Assembly (NCBI GenBank): GCA_027382625.1
Contig: JAJKFJ010022615.1
Span: forward strand, 1 to 64,000
DNA from: Tetmemena sp. SeJ-2015
Lineage: Eukaryota; Ciliophora; Spirotrichea; Sporadotrichida; Oxytrichidae
Direction: 5' to 3'
Length of the DNA stretch: 64,000 bases
The translations under genes and the position numbers were made by a program. Under the pieces are notes generated by a model that worked only from the letters and a program-made list of their open reading frames with translations, did no database searches and was not told the origin of the DNA. Shown here in pieces: positions 10,671-24,300 of this stretch; positions within the stretch are counted from its first letter, which is position 1; every line of letters begins with the position of its first letter.

Positions 10671-12495
10671 TATCTCATTAGAAGACAATAAATTAATAAT
10701 TTACATTACATTTATAATTAAATCTTTCTAAAAAGGAAATTAACTTTAATCTCATTAAATTACTTTAAAAATATATAAGCCGATTATTGAGGATAATTTA
10801 TTCATTTTAAAATTTGAAATTTTGTGAGAGATATATATTTTTGAAAGAGAAAATGGAGGGCTTTTAATGTTCGCAACTTATTTTAAGAGTGTGAGTAACC
10901 TTGAATTTTTATTTCATGATATTCATTTTTTAAACTATTTTATATTATTTCCAGAATAAGTAAATGTCATAAATATAAACTTAATATAATGAATGAAGTG
11001 ATATGACTATTCTCTCAGTAATTAATTTTCAAATATTTATAATAAGTAAAATCATATAATAAATTAAATTTGTCTTAATATGATAAAAAGATTGTTGTCA
11101 TTAATTTATAGGATTCCAAATAAAAAATGAATTAAATTTACAATTACCCACATATGTTTCTAACTTATTAAATAAGTGCTATTAATTCTGAAGAAATACT
11201 ATCTTTTGGTGTAAAAATATTTAAGCTATCAAAATCTTGTTTGGATATTCTTCTAAAAGATTTTCCGGCTCGAATATATATTTTTATAAGCAATCTAAAT
11301 AAAAGAGTTATAGTTATTATTTTTGCTTTTGTAAGTTAAAAAAAGATAAAAAAAATATTCTTATTTGGCCGAGTATTGATGAAACCTAATATTTTAAAGA
11401 GATTTTTTAGTCTATATAAATATGAAGTAATATTTTTAATCTGAAGACGAGACTTCTTCTACAATTTTAATTTATAAATTAATTTCAATTCATGCATCTT
11501 TTATCAACCATATTTTCCATTTTAGCCTAAATTACTCCCATTAATTCTTATTATTTTATCTTTCTACTTTTATTTGAGGCAGTAAAAAAGTAATTAAAAT
11601 ATTATGATTAAACACGAAAAAGGTAGTTCAGCATGATATTTTTAGCTCTTAAGATTATATGTATTAAATTTTGGGAATATAACCTTTATAACTAAGCCTA
11701 CTCTCTCCCAGATTTGCAGATAAACTTCGGATTGCCAAGAAAAATCTATTTCAACCTTCATCTAAAAAATAAAATGCTCTTCGGATTGGCTAAATGTCGC
11801 AGATTCATTTTATGCGAAGCTAATCAAGCTAAGATCTTCTTAAGTATACTAAAAACAACATTTTTAATGTTTCTGATGATGTAAGATTGTCCTTTCTTCC
11901 TATATTAGATATAGATTCAACTTCACTCAGAGTTAACTTTGCTTTGAAAGACGTGAATACCCTCTACTTTTCGGCACTCAAAATTCGACAGAAACAGCTA
12001 AAGGCACCTAAATCATAAGCTTAGATTTTTCTAGTGCTAATGATTTAGCACTTGGGGGCCAAACAAGGAACACAAATTTTTATCCCGGTTCAACATGGTC
12101 GTCGTATAGGCCATTTATAATTGTTTTTTATATTAAAAAAATATTATATATTAAGATAAATAACTTATCCTTCCTCTTTCGTCTAATTTAAATTTTTCTT
12201 TCTTTATTAATTTATAAAGGGAAATTAAGATATTGACAAATACGAAAATAAATTGACTAAAGTTTAATAAAATAATAGTTTCTCGTTACATTGTGCCAAA
12301 GATTGCTTCTTAATATAAGTATCTTGGCTTTATTACCATTATAATATATCTATATTTCTTAATAAGAACCAGAATATTGTTATTTAAGCCTAAGAAAATT
12401 TCTTCCTCTTTTAGTAAGCTTAGTTTTTCTAACTTTAAATATCTTATAATAGCATTTTACTTATTTATCTCTCATGTTAGTTGAAATTGAAATTA
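10671..12495. other. AT-rich spacer with duplicated 3' flank
   Basis: The stretch at about 10800-10870 (AAATTTTGTGAGAGATATAT, then an AAAGAGAAAATGGAGG motif) recurs downstream of copy B at about 20530-20600, so the duplication extends past the stop codon. The rest is very AT-rich apart from the open stretch at 11711-12110, listed separately. Confidence 0.5.
11711..12110 (+). CDS. Isolated coding-like stretch, unrecognised
   Basis: About 130 codons are open with UAA/UAG as Gln: FADKLRIAKKNLFQPSS ..., NNIFNVSDDVRLSFLPILDI, VNFALKDVNTLYFSALKIRQ, GAKQGTQIFIPVQHG. Base composition is clearly richer in GC than the flanks. It has no convincing start, and its ends fade into AT-rich DNA. It could be an exon, or a macronuclear-destined segment of a gene whose other parts lie elsewhere. 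Similarity to a known family was not recognised. Confidence 0.35.
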
Positions 12496-15400
12496 ATGAT
12501 GAATTTAAATTTTATTTATTTACCTTCTTCATTATTTTCCCTTTTTTTTTTAATTGTTCATGGTGGCGATGGAAATATAAAATTTGGGAAGGTTCTAGAC
12601 ACTATATCTTTCAATTCAATCATTGACTTAAAGTACACCCACGATGATAAAATGATAGTTGGCTATTTTGAAGAGAATGGCCCTTTGTCTCTCATTTTTT
12701 TCAATTCATCATCTGGACTGATTATAAAATATATTCAGATTATGGATTAAACACCTGATTCAATACCTGCCCGAATTTAAATGGATGGCGCTGGCAAAAT
12801 GTGGTTTAATTATATCAGCCCAGATTTTATAATGCTGGTTACAAACTCAACTTTAACATAAAAAATACTGTTTTTAGTCCTTTTATTAGTTATTAAAGAT
12901 CGAATTGAAACAAAGTTTTGAGAATGCTGATGGAAGAGAATCCCTATAATTGCTGAAATATAAATAAGAAAAATTAACATTTTTTAAAAAAAGAAATTTG
13001 GTCTTAAGCACTAGATTTTAAAAAAGTGTTTTTTCCCCTTTTGGAAAAAATAAAAATTTTGCCAAAAAGGGACAAATTAAAAATTATTTTTAAATTTTAT
13101 AATCCCTTTATTTAAAATTATTGGTTTTAGTACAATGCGAAACCCACTCTAATTAAATCAACGATTCTAAGTCTTAACTACATCGGTATAGAGAGTGCTA
13201 CTACCATAACTGTAGCATCTCAAATTCAGTTAGCTTCAGACATAAATTCTTATTCAATAAAATACTACAAAAGTTGGGTGATCCCAGATCAGCTTTTGTT
13301 TTCCTTTTATCTGTGCACTGCAGACCCTTGTCATTATGGAATTGGAAGCTTGAATCCTTCAAATAGCGTCATTAGCTGGACATTGAGATCTTAAACAACT
13401 GCGGGCTATAAGATATATGATATAGATGCTGTTTATGATGCTGGGAATGATTATTATTTAGGGAGGATGTTTTTTATTTATTTAATAAATCAAATATTAA
13501 AATTTGCAAAATATTAATTTTCAATTTAAAATTATAATTCGGAATTTGACTTATTTTGCCAATTTTTTTCTTAAAATTTGTTCCATTTAAATTTTTTTAA
13601 TATATAATAAAGTTTATTGTAAACTCACTACAATCTTCTATAAGTAAGAGATTTAAAGAATGAGCCTTTAGTATATAGTGATAAAGAAATGACGCAATTA
13701 TGATAATAAGAAATGAGTTAATTATATATTTCAGATAATTACCAGGAACAAAAAAGTCGAGGCGGGCACTTATATCAGGCCTTTCTCTTTATAGCACTTT
13801 ATTAAATTTCAATATGGGTTAAAATTCAATAATCTTTATTCATCTTATTAAAATGAAAAATAAATACTCTAATTTATTTCACCTGTGCTAATGAAGGCAT
13901 AGCTATAACCATTTCAAAGTAAAATATTATGTGCTTTAAAAAGTATTATAGGCTTACTTAAACAGCTAATTTAGGTTATTAGAGGTCAGAAAGCGGAAGC
14001 TAATTTTATTGCGCTGGATTGAAAGCGATATCTTCAACTCAATCTGTTGGCTTTTTTGTGGATAACAACTATGCGAAAAGAATATATTTCTACGAGGCCA
14101 AATGGTAGTCTTCCTTTATTTTTAGAGAGGTATATTTAGCTCAGATTCCATCAGGGGCTGTATAGAATTTTATCTCAACAAAGACCCACATTAAAAGTTC
14201 TATGAATGGGTACTTCGTTGGAGGGATCAAAGATTCTTAGATTCATCCTTTTAGTTGGAATAGTTTTATAGGCTTTGTAATGTCGAACCGCCATGAAAAT
14301 AGCTGTTGGGTTTTCGGAGATACAGGAAGTGGAGTAGCAATTAGTGGTACAAATTTAGCTGTATCTACACTTACATTTGATAGCTTATTCTCGATAACTA
14401 AAACTACTAGCTCATATACCTTTGGGATATAATCAACTACAGGGGTAATTATTGATTTCTCTACTAATTTTAATCCTTTCTGCAATACACCTCTTAATAC
14501 TGCTGTGAAGTAAGGTATTGCAAAGACATTTACATATGTTATATCGAGTCCAGAAATATTAAGTTATCAGTCTGTTTTCACTGTGTCTAGTGTATGTGAG
14601 GATGATGACATCTCCTATTATGCAATTATATATAGCTTATCAGGGATTGCTATTAGAATAAAAGATTGAATAAGTGAATTTTGAACTTAATAAATTTACT
14701 TAATATTTTTCCAACATTTTTTATAATGTTTAAAACTATTACTTATCTACAAATTAGACATATAAGATAAAGAAAGAATTAAAATTTGGTGTTTAAATTT
14801 AGTATTTTAAATGTTATAAATAGATGAATTATTATAATTTTATCCACAACTTGATGTTATAAAGGAATTTTTTTAAATTAGAATTAAGCTTGATAAATGC
14901 TTAATTTCATTATATACTCATTTCGTGATTGCTAAAAATATTAATTAAGATTCTTAATAAATTTTAATTTGTTTTGAAGCCATACTTTAAATAATAAAAG
15001 ATTGTTTTAATCTTTTGTAATTATTTTAAAACATTGTAATGTTACGGTAGATTAGCAGACACTTCCAAGCTGGATTTAATTTAACTCAACAGCAATAGAA
15101 CTTAGAATATAGACAGATGATTTTGCAAATTACCTTGTCTACTCTGACACTATGATTTACATCTATGGGTATATGACTGCAGACCCAACTTAGAAGGATT
15201 TTCAAACAGTAAGATTAATCCTCAAGAGTGACTGCACTACAAAAAGCTTCGTAGTTTTCAATGATAATCCAAAAGCAAGCACCCTTATATTCAATCGCAA
15301 TTCTGGAGATCATAACTAAAATCATCTCAATATTAAAATAAATTTTAGAACAACAGTAATATTTGGAAGCTTTATTTTATATTTAATAGTTAAGATTATA

Positions 15401-18400
15401 ATTAGTTCAGGTAATTAAAAAATTATACTTAAGAAGGAAAAAGTGAACAGTTTTAGCAATTTTAACAGAAAACCTTATATTTAATTCTAAATGATTATTA
15501 AATATAATAGATAAATAATTTCTCCTTAAATAATAAATATTGTTATTGGGAAACGTATTTAATTACAAAATTAATATAGAGCTTAAACTCCTCAAATTTA
15601 AACAGTGATACTTTTTAATTTAAAGCCAGATCTTAAAATGAAATTTGTTTTAATTTTCAGAAATATTTTCTCTAATGAAAAGATTATTCAAAGTAACTCG
15701 TATCTTAAAAATAAAGTATAAAGTTATATGAAAGAAATCATATAATCTTATATAAGAAATAATTATATTTTAGAAAATGAAAATCTATCATATAAAAAAT
15801 ATTAAATGAAAATGTGTAGTTTTACTCTAAGATTTCTCATTTTGAATAGAATCGAGAATTTTAACGATTTATTCATATCTAATTTTATAAATTTAAGATC
15901 AGCTTATAGTATTTCCATTATTTTCAGCTGACTCGACGACATGTTACATAGAGTAAAATGTATATGATTCAGATGGAACTAGTCCCCATCCTACCTCTAT
16001 CACTTATATTGATGGAAATTATTTAAAATTTCAATAGATATAGTAGTGGTTTCAACTCTGATTTTTCAAAAACTTTTCAGTTTCCTTCTCAAAAGCCTGG
16101 ACGAAGGAGAACGAAGCTCTTGTCTGCTATCCTAAAAGTTAGAACTTTTAGGGCTCTTTGTCTCCCAAGTATTCATGGACAAGGTACTAGATCTGCTAAA
16201 TGGAAAAAGTCAGCTTCAGCTCATTGAGCGTAAATCGATAACTTCATAGACACAGATATCTTGCAATATGTGAGAAAACTTTAAAAAGCATTATATAAGA
16301 CTAAAAAAGTGGCTTCTTTACAGTAAAAACTGGCTTTCTAGCCACTAGTGCAAAATCGGGGCAGAACAGATAATATAATTATATCTTTGACCTTCCTTTT
16401 CAATATAGTATAAGTTTTTACCCAAAATAAAAGCATTCAATTGACACTTAAGTCAATTTAGAATTCAAAAATATCTAAAACTTAAGATGGAAATATCGTG
16501 TAAATTGTATATCGATTTATTTTCTAACTTTTTAATTCTAAACTTCAATAATTACATCAAAGATAAGAGCCATTTAATTCTAGATACTACTGCATTTTTA
16601 TCTCCTACTATACTCGATCTTAAACTCAAGATTAATTACGAATCCTCCACCATTCAAGATTGGTATAATTTAACTATAGATATTAGAGGAGCAGCCTCTA
16701 ATAATGGTGGTGGCAATGGAAACTAAGATCTTGATGGATCCTATGGAAACTTTGACTTTTTAAAAAATTCTGGTCCTCCAGCCTTTATAATTCCACTTAA
16801 TGAACTTATTGTTGTTGAAAATGAGGAACTAGAATTTACTTTTCCAGAAGTTATTGATCCGGATGGAGATGGCTTCAAATTTTAGAAGATAGATTGCAAG
16901 GATGCGAGCACTTTTGTAAAACAAAAAGGGGAAAATTAGTTGTAAATCTCTCCTTCTAGATAATAAATAGGTAAGAATAGATATCTTACATTAATTTTTT
17001 TAGGGAAATACTAGTGTAAAATAACGCTTGTAGATACTAATTTATATCAAAAGAGCTAGGATTATTATCTCAGTATAGTTGTCCAAACTAGTGAGAGTTG
17101 AGAAATAGAAAATGAATTACTGGAGAACATTTTTAGGAAAAATACCTCTGCAATTTTAAAAGCAAGACTCTCTGTAAATAAATTCGGAGAAGCTACCATT
17201 AAGTTCAACATGCAGGTTCACTTCACTAAAACTTGTACGAGCCTGAATTCAAGGGACTTGCTCTTAAATATCATATCTTAAAAGAAAGAGATAAGTTAAG
17301 AATTTCGATGGGCAGTTATAAAATGCTCATTAAACAGTATAAATATCCGCTTAGAATTTTAAGATCCAAAGATTATCTCATTTTAGAAAAAAGATTCTTT
17401 AGAAGTCATATTCATTAAAAATGGCCTTATAAGAGAGGCTCAGAGTAGGATGCCCATTTCACTTAACTACAGTTGCTAGAACTGGATTCCCTCATAAATT
17501 GATACTAATAGTACTTACTTTGTTTACATTTTGACGAGTAATATAGGCTTGCTATATTAAAGCAGAGGTGTGTTGGAAGTTGGCAAAACAGCAATGAATA
17601 CTCTTGTGATAGGAAACTTTATTCTCAATCTCCTTATGTAATAACTATTTTCTAATCTTTATTAGGTCTCAAAGTTTATCTTACATGTGGGGAATGATTA
17701 ATACTTTACAGCTGATACTAACCATGCCTTTATTCGAGATAGATTTTCCTTCAAATGCCATTTTCTTTTATAGCTTCCTGGTATCTGTGAGTTCTTTTGA
17801 TGTTTTACCAACTGAATAAATTAACAAAGCAACTTTCGGGATTTAAGAATAGTCTGAAGACGATGATAATGAATCATAGTAAGGTTTTAGCAGCAATTTT
17901 GAGGATATGGATATCTTTAGAACTCTATTTGCAATATTTCGTTTTAACCTTGACTTTTATATGCTATGGATCTTTTGATATAATTGAAAACATGGGAAGC
18001 ATGTTTTACTTTTATCTAGCTATTGTTGCAATATATTCGGTTATCCTTTTTGCGAAGCTGCTATACTTGAGAAAAGTTTATGAATGGCTAAAAAAGAAGT
18101 TTCTTTTTAACACACTTCTGAGATTCTTTCTGGAAGGGTATTTATATTTTTTGAATTTTTAATGCATTCATTTTATACTATGTAATAATAAAGTTCTTAA
18201 ACTTAAATTAACTTTAATTATGTATTTGCTATAAGTAGCGAATCTTGCGATGTGCGACTGAAGTAATTTAACAAAAGATTATTTCTTAATCAAATTGACG
18301 CACTTTGATATATACGTTGGGCCTATATTTCTTGATATTCTATCTTCAGGGGTTGATTTTCATTGTGCTTTTTGTTACTTATTATAAGGGGCAATGTAGG

Positions 18401-19878
18401 TTCCCAGAAAGGAAATTCGAGTAAAGAGCGTGGAATCGAGAAATTTATTAAGACAAAGATAGAGTAGGTACTTCTTGGTTTCGAAGGATATAAAGAATAT
18501 CTCAAAAAGAAATGGGCTGTGATTTATAACTCTCTAATTTACACTTTAGAGACTGACTCATTTATTTGACAGAGCTTCGATATGCTTCTTCTTGCAATTT
18601 CTTTTTCGAGATATGAATTAGAAAGCTAGTGAGGAAGAGCCTCCTTCACTAGCTGGCGAATAATTTGTTTACTAGCATCTACATATAGTATTATTATATA
18701 ATCCTGTTGTCTACTCCCAAAAAGATAGATAAGCTGACACTAGAATAAAGGTAAACGCCTATAAATGAGTGCTGACCATGAACTGTGATTAAAGCTCCAA
18801 ATCTAAGAGCAATCTTTTTTTCATCAACCCTTATAATCGGTTTAGGGACTAAAAGAGTATATTTTAAGTGAAATAGTTGAGAAAGTGCGAAAGCAAAATG
18901 GTATACTAAAATCTGGTTTTTACCTATTTAAAGCTTGACCAAGGCCATTTTATCTCACATTGGTTACTTTAAGGGGGCACCTCACATTCTCGAGGCCTTG
19001 TCATTTTATTCCGCTTTTAAGTCTTACCAAAATTGATAAGGTGTTTTGATCTTTGTGTTGTCCAGAGAATGTATGAGATATTCAAATTATATTCAAGTCT
19101 ATTTTTAACCCTTTCTTCTGCTATAAAGCTAAAAATACAAACCTTGCCACTGTATTTATAGTGACGTCATGGGCTGACAAGAGTACGCAAATATATTTTG
19201 CAAGTTAGGCATGTATTTTATTTATGCCCTGAAGATCATAGATCCTCTTAATTTTTAATTTCTTTTCCAGTTTTTTAGATTTAGCTATTTGTGATAGTGA
19301 ATTAATTGTGGATGACTTACAGTTTACAAGTGCGGCCTCTTGAATCTAAGAAGCAAAATAACTTGGAGATCTTTAATGAAATATGTTTGACTGTGGTTAG
19401 CTACAGCATGTTTTGTTTTACATCTTTTATCGAGGATCCCTAAGTGTCTATTGATATTGGTTATTTAATGATCGCTACTACTTGCTTTAATTTGTTCGCA
19501 AATATGGTTGTCATTCTTCATTCTTCTTATCCCTCACTCAAAAAGGCTATCATCAATTTAAAACAGAAAGTTAAAATTGCCATCAACTCAAAATCGTCAA
19601 ATATACTTGAAAAAGATAATAATTAAAGTCTTTCTAAATTAGTGGAAGGTAAGTTTAAAATAAATAAGGAGATTCTTGGTACATTTTTAATTAAATTAAA
19701 GATAGGAATAAATAGGAGTAAAGCTTTCTTAACTTCTTTTCAGTTTATTTAAGCTTTCTGCAAACTCCAATCACTCATTCATTTTCATGTTATAATTGAT
19801 TCCAGACATGGCTATTTCAGTCAATAATTCAGAAAATAAAACAGTCTCAAATATATAAAATTCTATAAATTAACCTGA
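12496..19878 (+). CDS. Cadg-type multidomain membrane protein, copy B
   Basis: ATG at 12496 starts a signal peptide (MMNLNFIYLPSSLFSLFFLI, then VHGG). Exons at 12496-12900, 13130-13480 and 13940-14670 encode a propeller-like region: SIIDLKYTHDDKMIVGYFE; LCTADPCHYGIGSLNPSNSV; MNGYFVGGIKDSQIHPFSW. 15040-15340 and 15950-17000 encode beta domains, including FPEVIDPDGDGFKFQK (Cadg-like). 17050-17640 is an open exon ending NTLVIGNFILNLL. Membrane helices follow (17660-18140; 19270-19560). The last exon reads to UGA at 19876-19878. Exon borders are only partly resolved, and 12960-13110 looks low quality. Relative to copy A there is a 661-bp insertion flanked by a 10-bp repeat, and UGA or frame changes near 18560, so this copy may be decaying or carry unrecognised IESs. 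Ligand and function are unknown. Confidence 0.6.
18606..19266. other. 661-bp insertion with 10-bp direct repeat (IES candidate) in copy B
   Basis: The 10-mer AATTTCTTTT occurs at 18596-18605 and again at 19257-19266. Copy A lacks the DNA in between and reads straight through the same position (about 9739). Removing one repeat copy and the intervening sequence gives a junction collinear with copy A (CTTGCAATTTCTTTTCCAG). The insert contains a small hairpin near 18625-18650. This fits an eliminated sequence with a 10-bp pointer, or an older insertion with target duplication. Confidence 0.6.
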
Positions 19879-21385
19879 TCAACAAGCACCACAAGTCACT
19901 TCAACGGATTGTAGATTGTCCCCTAACACTCTGGGTTATGAAGCAGTTTGGGTCCTCATAAAATAAAATCAAATTGAAATTTTTTTAATAAAACTCCTTC
20001 ATAAAAAGATATCACTTGTAAATCCATAGAATATAAAAAGAAAGCACACAAATATTATTTTGCCACAAAGAACAACTGATCTATTCTCATGACTCGAATT
20101 GCCTTTACAATCTTCTAACATGAAGGAGGCGGGAGAGGTCATTTCTATATATACACATAACCTAGGATTCGTTACGAATTTCATTAATTCGTAGGCTTAA
20201 ATACATTGATCCTACAAAGTATCTAACAAATGTTGCTATGTTTATTTGTTAGGTTAAAAGAGCCTAACGAGAGTAGACAATGAAGCTCAGCAATTACTCG
20301 ATTTGTCATTAAAGGCAATTAAAACTAACCATAAATATTTTATTTATAAAGTCAATTTTGGCCATTATTTTAAGATATTCTAGTGTAAGGGGTTGGTAGT
20401 AAAGTCATTTATCTATATTTTAGATATTTAGTGTAGTTAAATTTGGAAATACTTATTTTTATATCAAGTTTTTGCAACTTATTTATTTATATAAGTTATT
20501 AAATTGTGAGGCATTAAATTTTTGAAGATAAATTAAATTATCAATTTAAAAATGAAATTTTGTGAAGGAGATATATTTGTAAAAGAGAAAATGGAGGGGT
20601 TCATATAACTCTACATACATTACTTATGCGTAAATTAAAAAAGAAAACTTGAAAAATAAGTAAATCTAATTTCTCTTTGAATAAACATAAAATTGATATC
20701 GTAAAAAGGGAATTTGTTTTTCTGAAGTAAAACTTAATTTCTTACAATAAGAAGGAAGAAATAAAATAAATAAATTTAGAAGTTATCAAAATTATAAAAT
20801 ATCTCTTTAAATGTATTTTATAAATATGATTTTACATTTGCAAACCATAATTTGGAGCTTTATCTGAAATACAAAGAGAAATATTTGATTATCATTTTCT
20901 ATGATTTAAACTGATTCTCGTTTAAAATTTAACTCTCGGTAATCAATTTGAAATCAACTTTAGCAAATAAGATGCTAACTTTTAATGCTAAATTTATGAT
21001 TTGAAGGATTGATTTTATTTTTATTATCTTATCAATTACGAAATAAGAATTAAAATAAGATTCCGCTCTATTAAAATAGTTAAGAAAAAAGAATTTAAAC
21101 TTTTCAATTAATTATTGGAGTGACTTTATTTGAAAATTAAGCGGCATTAAATTTAAGGGATAGATATTACAGTTAAAATATTATGCTATTCTAAAGTCTA
21201 ATTAAACAAATTGCACACCCCTCCTAAAAGAGCTAGTAAGCGGGTAAACATCTTAATAAACTGCTCAGCAATCTGATATTGTACACAAACAGGTTTTTTA
21301 AGATTTCTATTCTGCTTTCTAGCCGCAAAGACTGCAATTCTCTAATTAGATTAAACTTGCAACCTTGAAAGATAATTTGAAAGAG
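19879..21385. other. AT-rich spacer
   Basis: Contains the duplicated 3' flank of copy B (about 20530-20600, matching 10800-10870). Otherwise AT-rich with no frame I would call a gene. Confidence 0.5.
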
Positions 21386-24300
21386 ATGAAGCTAAAGCTA
21401 CTCAGAGAGAGTGAGCTGGAATTAGATGCGGAGTATTAGAGGAGATATTAAAATGTGGGCTACTTCTTTTAATTACCAGACTGCTTTATTATGATTTACA
21501 AACCTGGCTGGAGTTTGGATGAGAAATTATTTAAGAACATAGATTTCCCAATTCTCAAAGCTTGGATGGAATAGAAAGCTACCAAGAAGCAGGAGTGCGT
21601 CATGCTCATTTAATTTGATGTAGCCAAAGTTGCGGATTACAATGAGGTAAGTTAATTAAGGTAGTCTTGCTTAACATAACAAATTATCCTTATAGAAAAA
21701 AATGAAGAAGGTTTTCGAAAGGGTCAAGTCTGCATTTTCGAAAGATTAGTAACCAAAGATCCTCAGATATATTTACAACACAGAACCTAACGTAGACATA
21801 CCCTAGATTCTAAAAGCAGATGAATAAATGTGCATTAAGTATATACTACAAAGCATAGTATAAACTGTCGGGGGGGGGCCTTTCCTCGACAGTAAAATTT
21901 TATAATTAAAAAAGTAAGGTAAAAATATGTTTATAGGATAATTTTCTCTCCTGAATCTGATTCTTCCAATTATAGAGGCCTATTCGAACATCTAAGGCCT
22001 CAAATTTTAATCCTAATTCAGTCAATTAGGGGTCAGCTGCACCTAAATAAAATCTATATTTTTAGCAATTTTTTCGCTATTGTAAAATAAATTTAAACCG
22101 CTATTTTTGAAATAGTCCAATATATTAATTTAAACAAAATTTTTATCATGATAAATGGGCTAATTCTACAATTTTCAAGCTCTACTTCTTTCGGCTTATA
22201 GCTGAATCATGTTATGTAAGCAACAAATATTGCACTATTTCTAAATAGCGCTTTAAATTTATTTTACAATAGCGAAAAAATTGCTAAAAATATAGATTTT
22301 ATTTAGGTGCAGCTGACCCCTAATTGACTGAATTAGGATTAAAATTTGAGGCCTTAGATGTTCGAATAGGCCTCTATAATTGGAAGAATCAGATTCAGGA
22401 GAGAAAATTATCCTATAAACATATTTTTACCTTACTTTTTTTAATTATAAAATTTTACTGTCGAGGAAAGGCCCCCCCCCAAACTGTCTCCTCAAATATT
22501 GATGAGAAGATAAATTTCTATGACAGCCAAATCCTATATCAATCAATGAAAGCTAAGAACGGCTTGCAAGACTACTATCAATACCTGATTTTAGTTTTTG
22601 GAAAAGTATTTCTACTCTTGAGACTAGGAAAATTGAGAGTCGCTTTTGAGCAGCTTCAAAATCTAGGGGAAATACTTCAAGACAAATCTAAGATCTTTAT
22701 CGACTATGAACTTGATTAAGATGTAAAGCTGTTGCTTAAGAAAAATCTTCAAGACGGGGTTAAGGCATTAACATAGCTGAAACTCTTTGACTGGAGTTAT
22801 TTTAAAATTATAGAAAGTCTTTAATCTTATGATAAAGGGCCTTTCCTGAATGTTTTCTATATGCATTTCTGGTTGATTTACAGCATGTTAAGGAGCATAA
22901 CTATGAAGCCTTAGGATTTGCTTTTAGATATAGAAAGATACATTAGTCATTTCTTGAGAGTAGTCAACATTTATTTTATGGGATTTGAAGATGGAAAGGA
23001 GCTGCTTTACCCTCTGTGGTTAGTTAAGTTTCTGAAGCTTGCTATTCCTTTGATAGTGGATGCATCTGGATTCAGTTTGTAAAGTAAGATTAATCTCGAA
23101 TTGCTCATACTTACTTTTTAGACTTGAATTAGAAAGGACTAGTAATCTCATTTATTCAAAAGCATATTTTTGCATTAGAACAAATCCAAAGAATTTCTAT
23201 TAACAAAAATACAGAAAATGAAGATGATGGAACTCAAAATAAAAGAACTTATTAAAATGAAGCAGTGACAACATGTTTAGGATTATCTGAAGGAGACCCT
23301 AATTTGTAAAATGCCTAAAAGGTTCAGAAATTTTTAATATCTGAATATGAGAATATGACGAAATTAATTTAAAGACTAAATCTTTTACTTATAATAGAGC
23401 TGTTTTTTTATCACATTTTTAATTAAAAGCAAAGGTGCTATTTTAAAATTCGCTAAATGAAAATATTTTCTTATAGAGATTTTAGTTCTTTGTCACTTTA
23501 ATTCTATTAGATGATTAATTTTTTTAATTTACGGCAAGTTAATTTTATTTAATATATCTTGGTCGAAGAATTCAAGAATCCATATAGCAAAAGATTTTGG
23601 GACTTAAAATTTAAAGTGAAGAAAATTTGTAGTGCTTAGAAAAAGAGTTGAAGCATTTTATAGAATACTCCAATGATGAAGGATGGTATGAAGCTATTTC
23701 TCTAAAATATATTTCCCACTTGCAAAATGCATTGAACTTTCATCCTATGATGGTGCTCTCAGTGTGTCTGTGCTTATTTATTTGAGAAGACTATAAACTC
23801 ATAGACAAGGAGAGGGTCATGGAGTTTATGAGCTAGTCAATTAAACTATCTATCACTTAATAAGAAGGCAAAATAGTCCCAATTAGCTACAATCTCAAAA
23901 AGGTTATCATGAGTAATGATTTATTAAAGAAGTAACTCGAGATTTTGTAAGAGGGTTTTAATGAAAACCTGCAATTTCATTTCGATAATTAACAAATTAG
24001 AGTGGATTTAGGAAGAACCTAATCTGCTATTACTCTTATTCTTGAAGATAAAAGTCCTAAGAAAAAATTATTGAAAGAGAAGTAAGTGTAATTTGAACTC
24101 ACTCACAAGCAACAATGCTTCTTAGTCTTAAATAGTTTGAACTAATTATAATTCAAAATCAAGGATAGCTTTGGCACTAATCAACTCAAGTAAATCAAGC
24201 TAAACTTAAACTTTGAAGCATAAGCACTAGATTCGATTGTAAAAAGACTTTCGATAGAGGACGAGGAAAGTAATTAGGAGAGAACTATAGATTAAATTGA

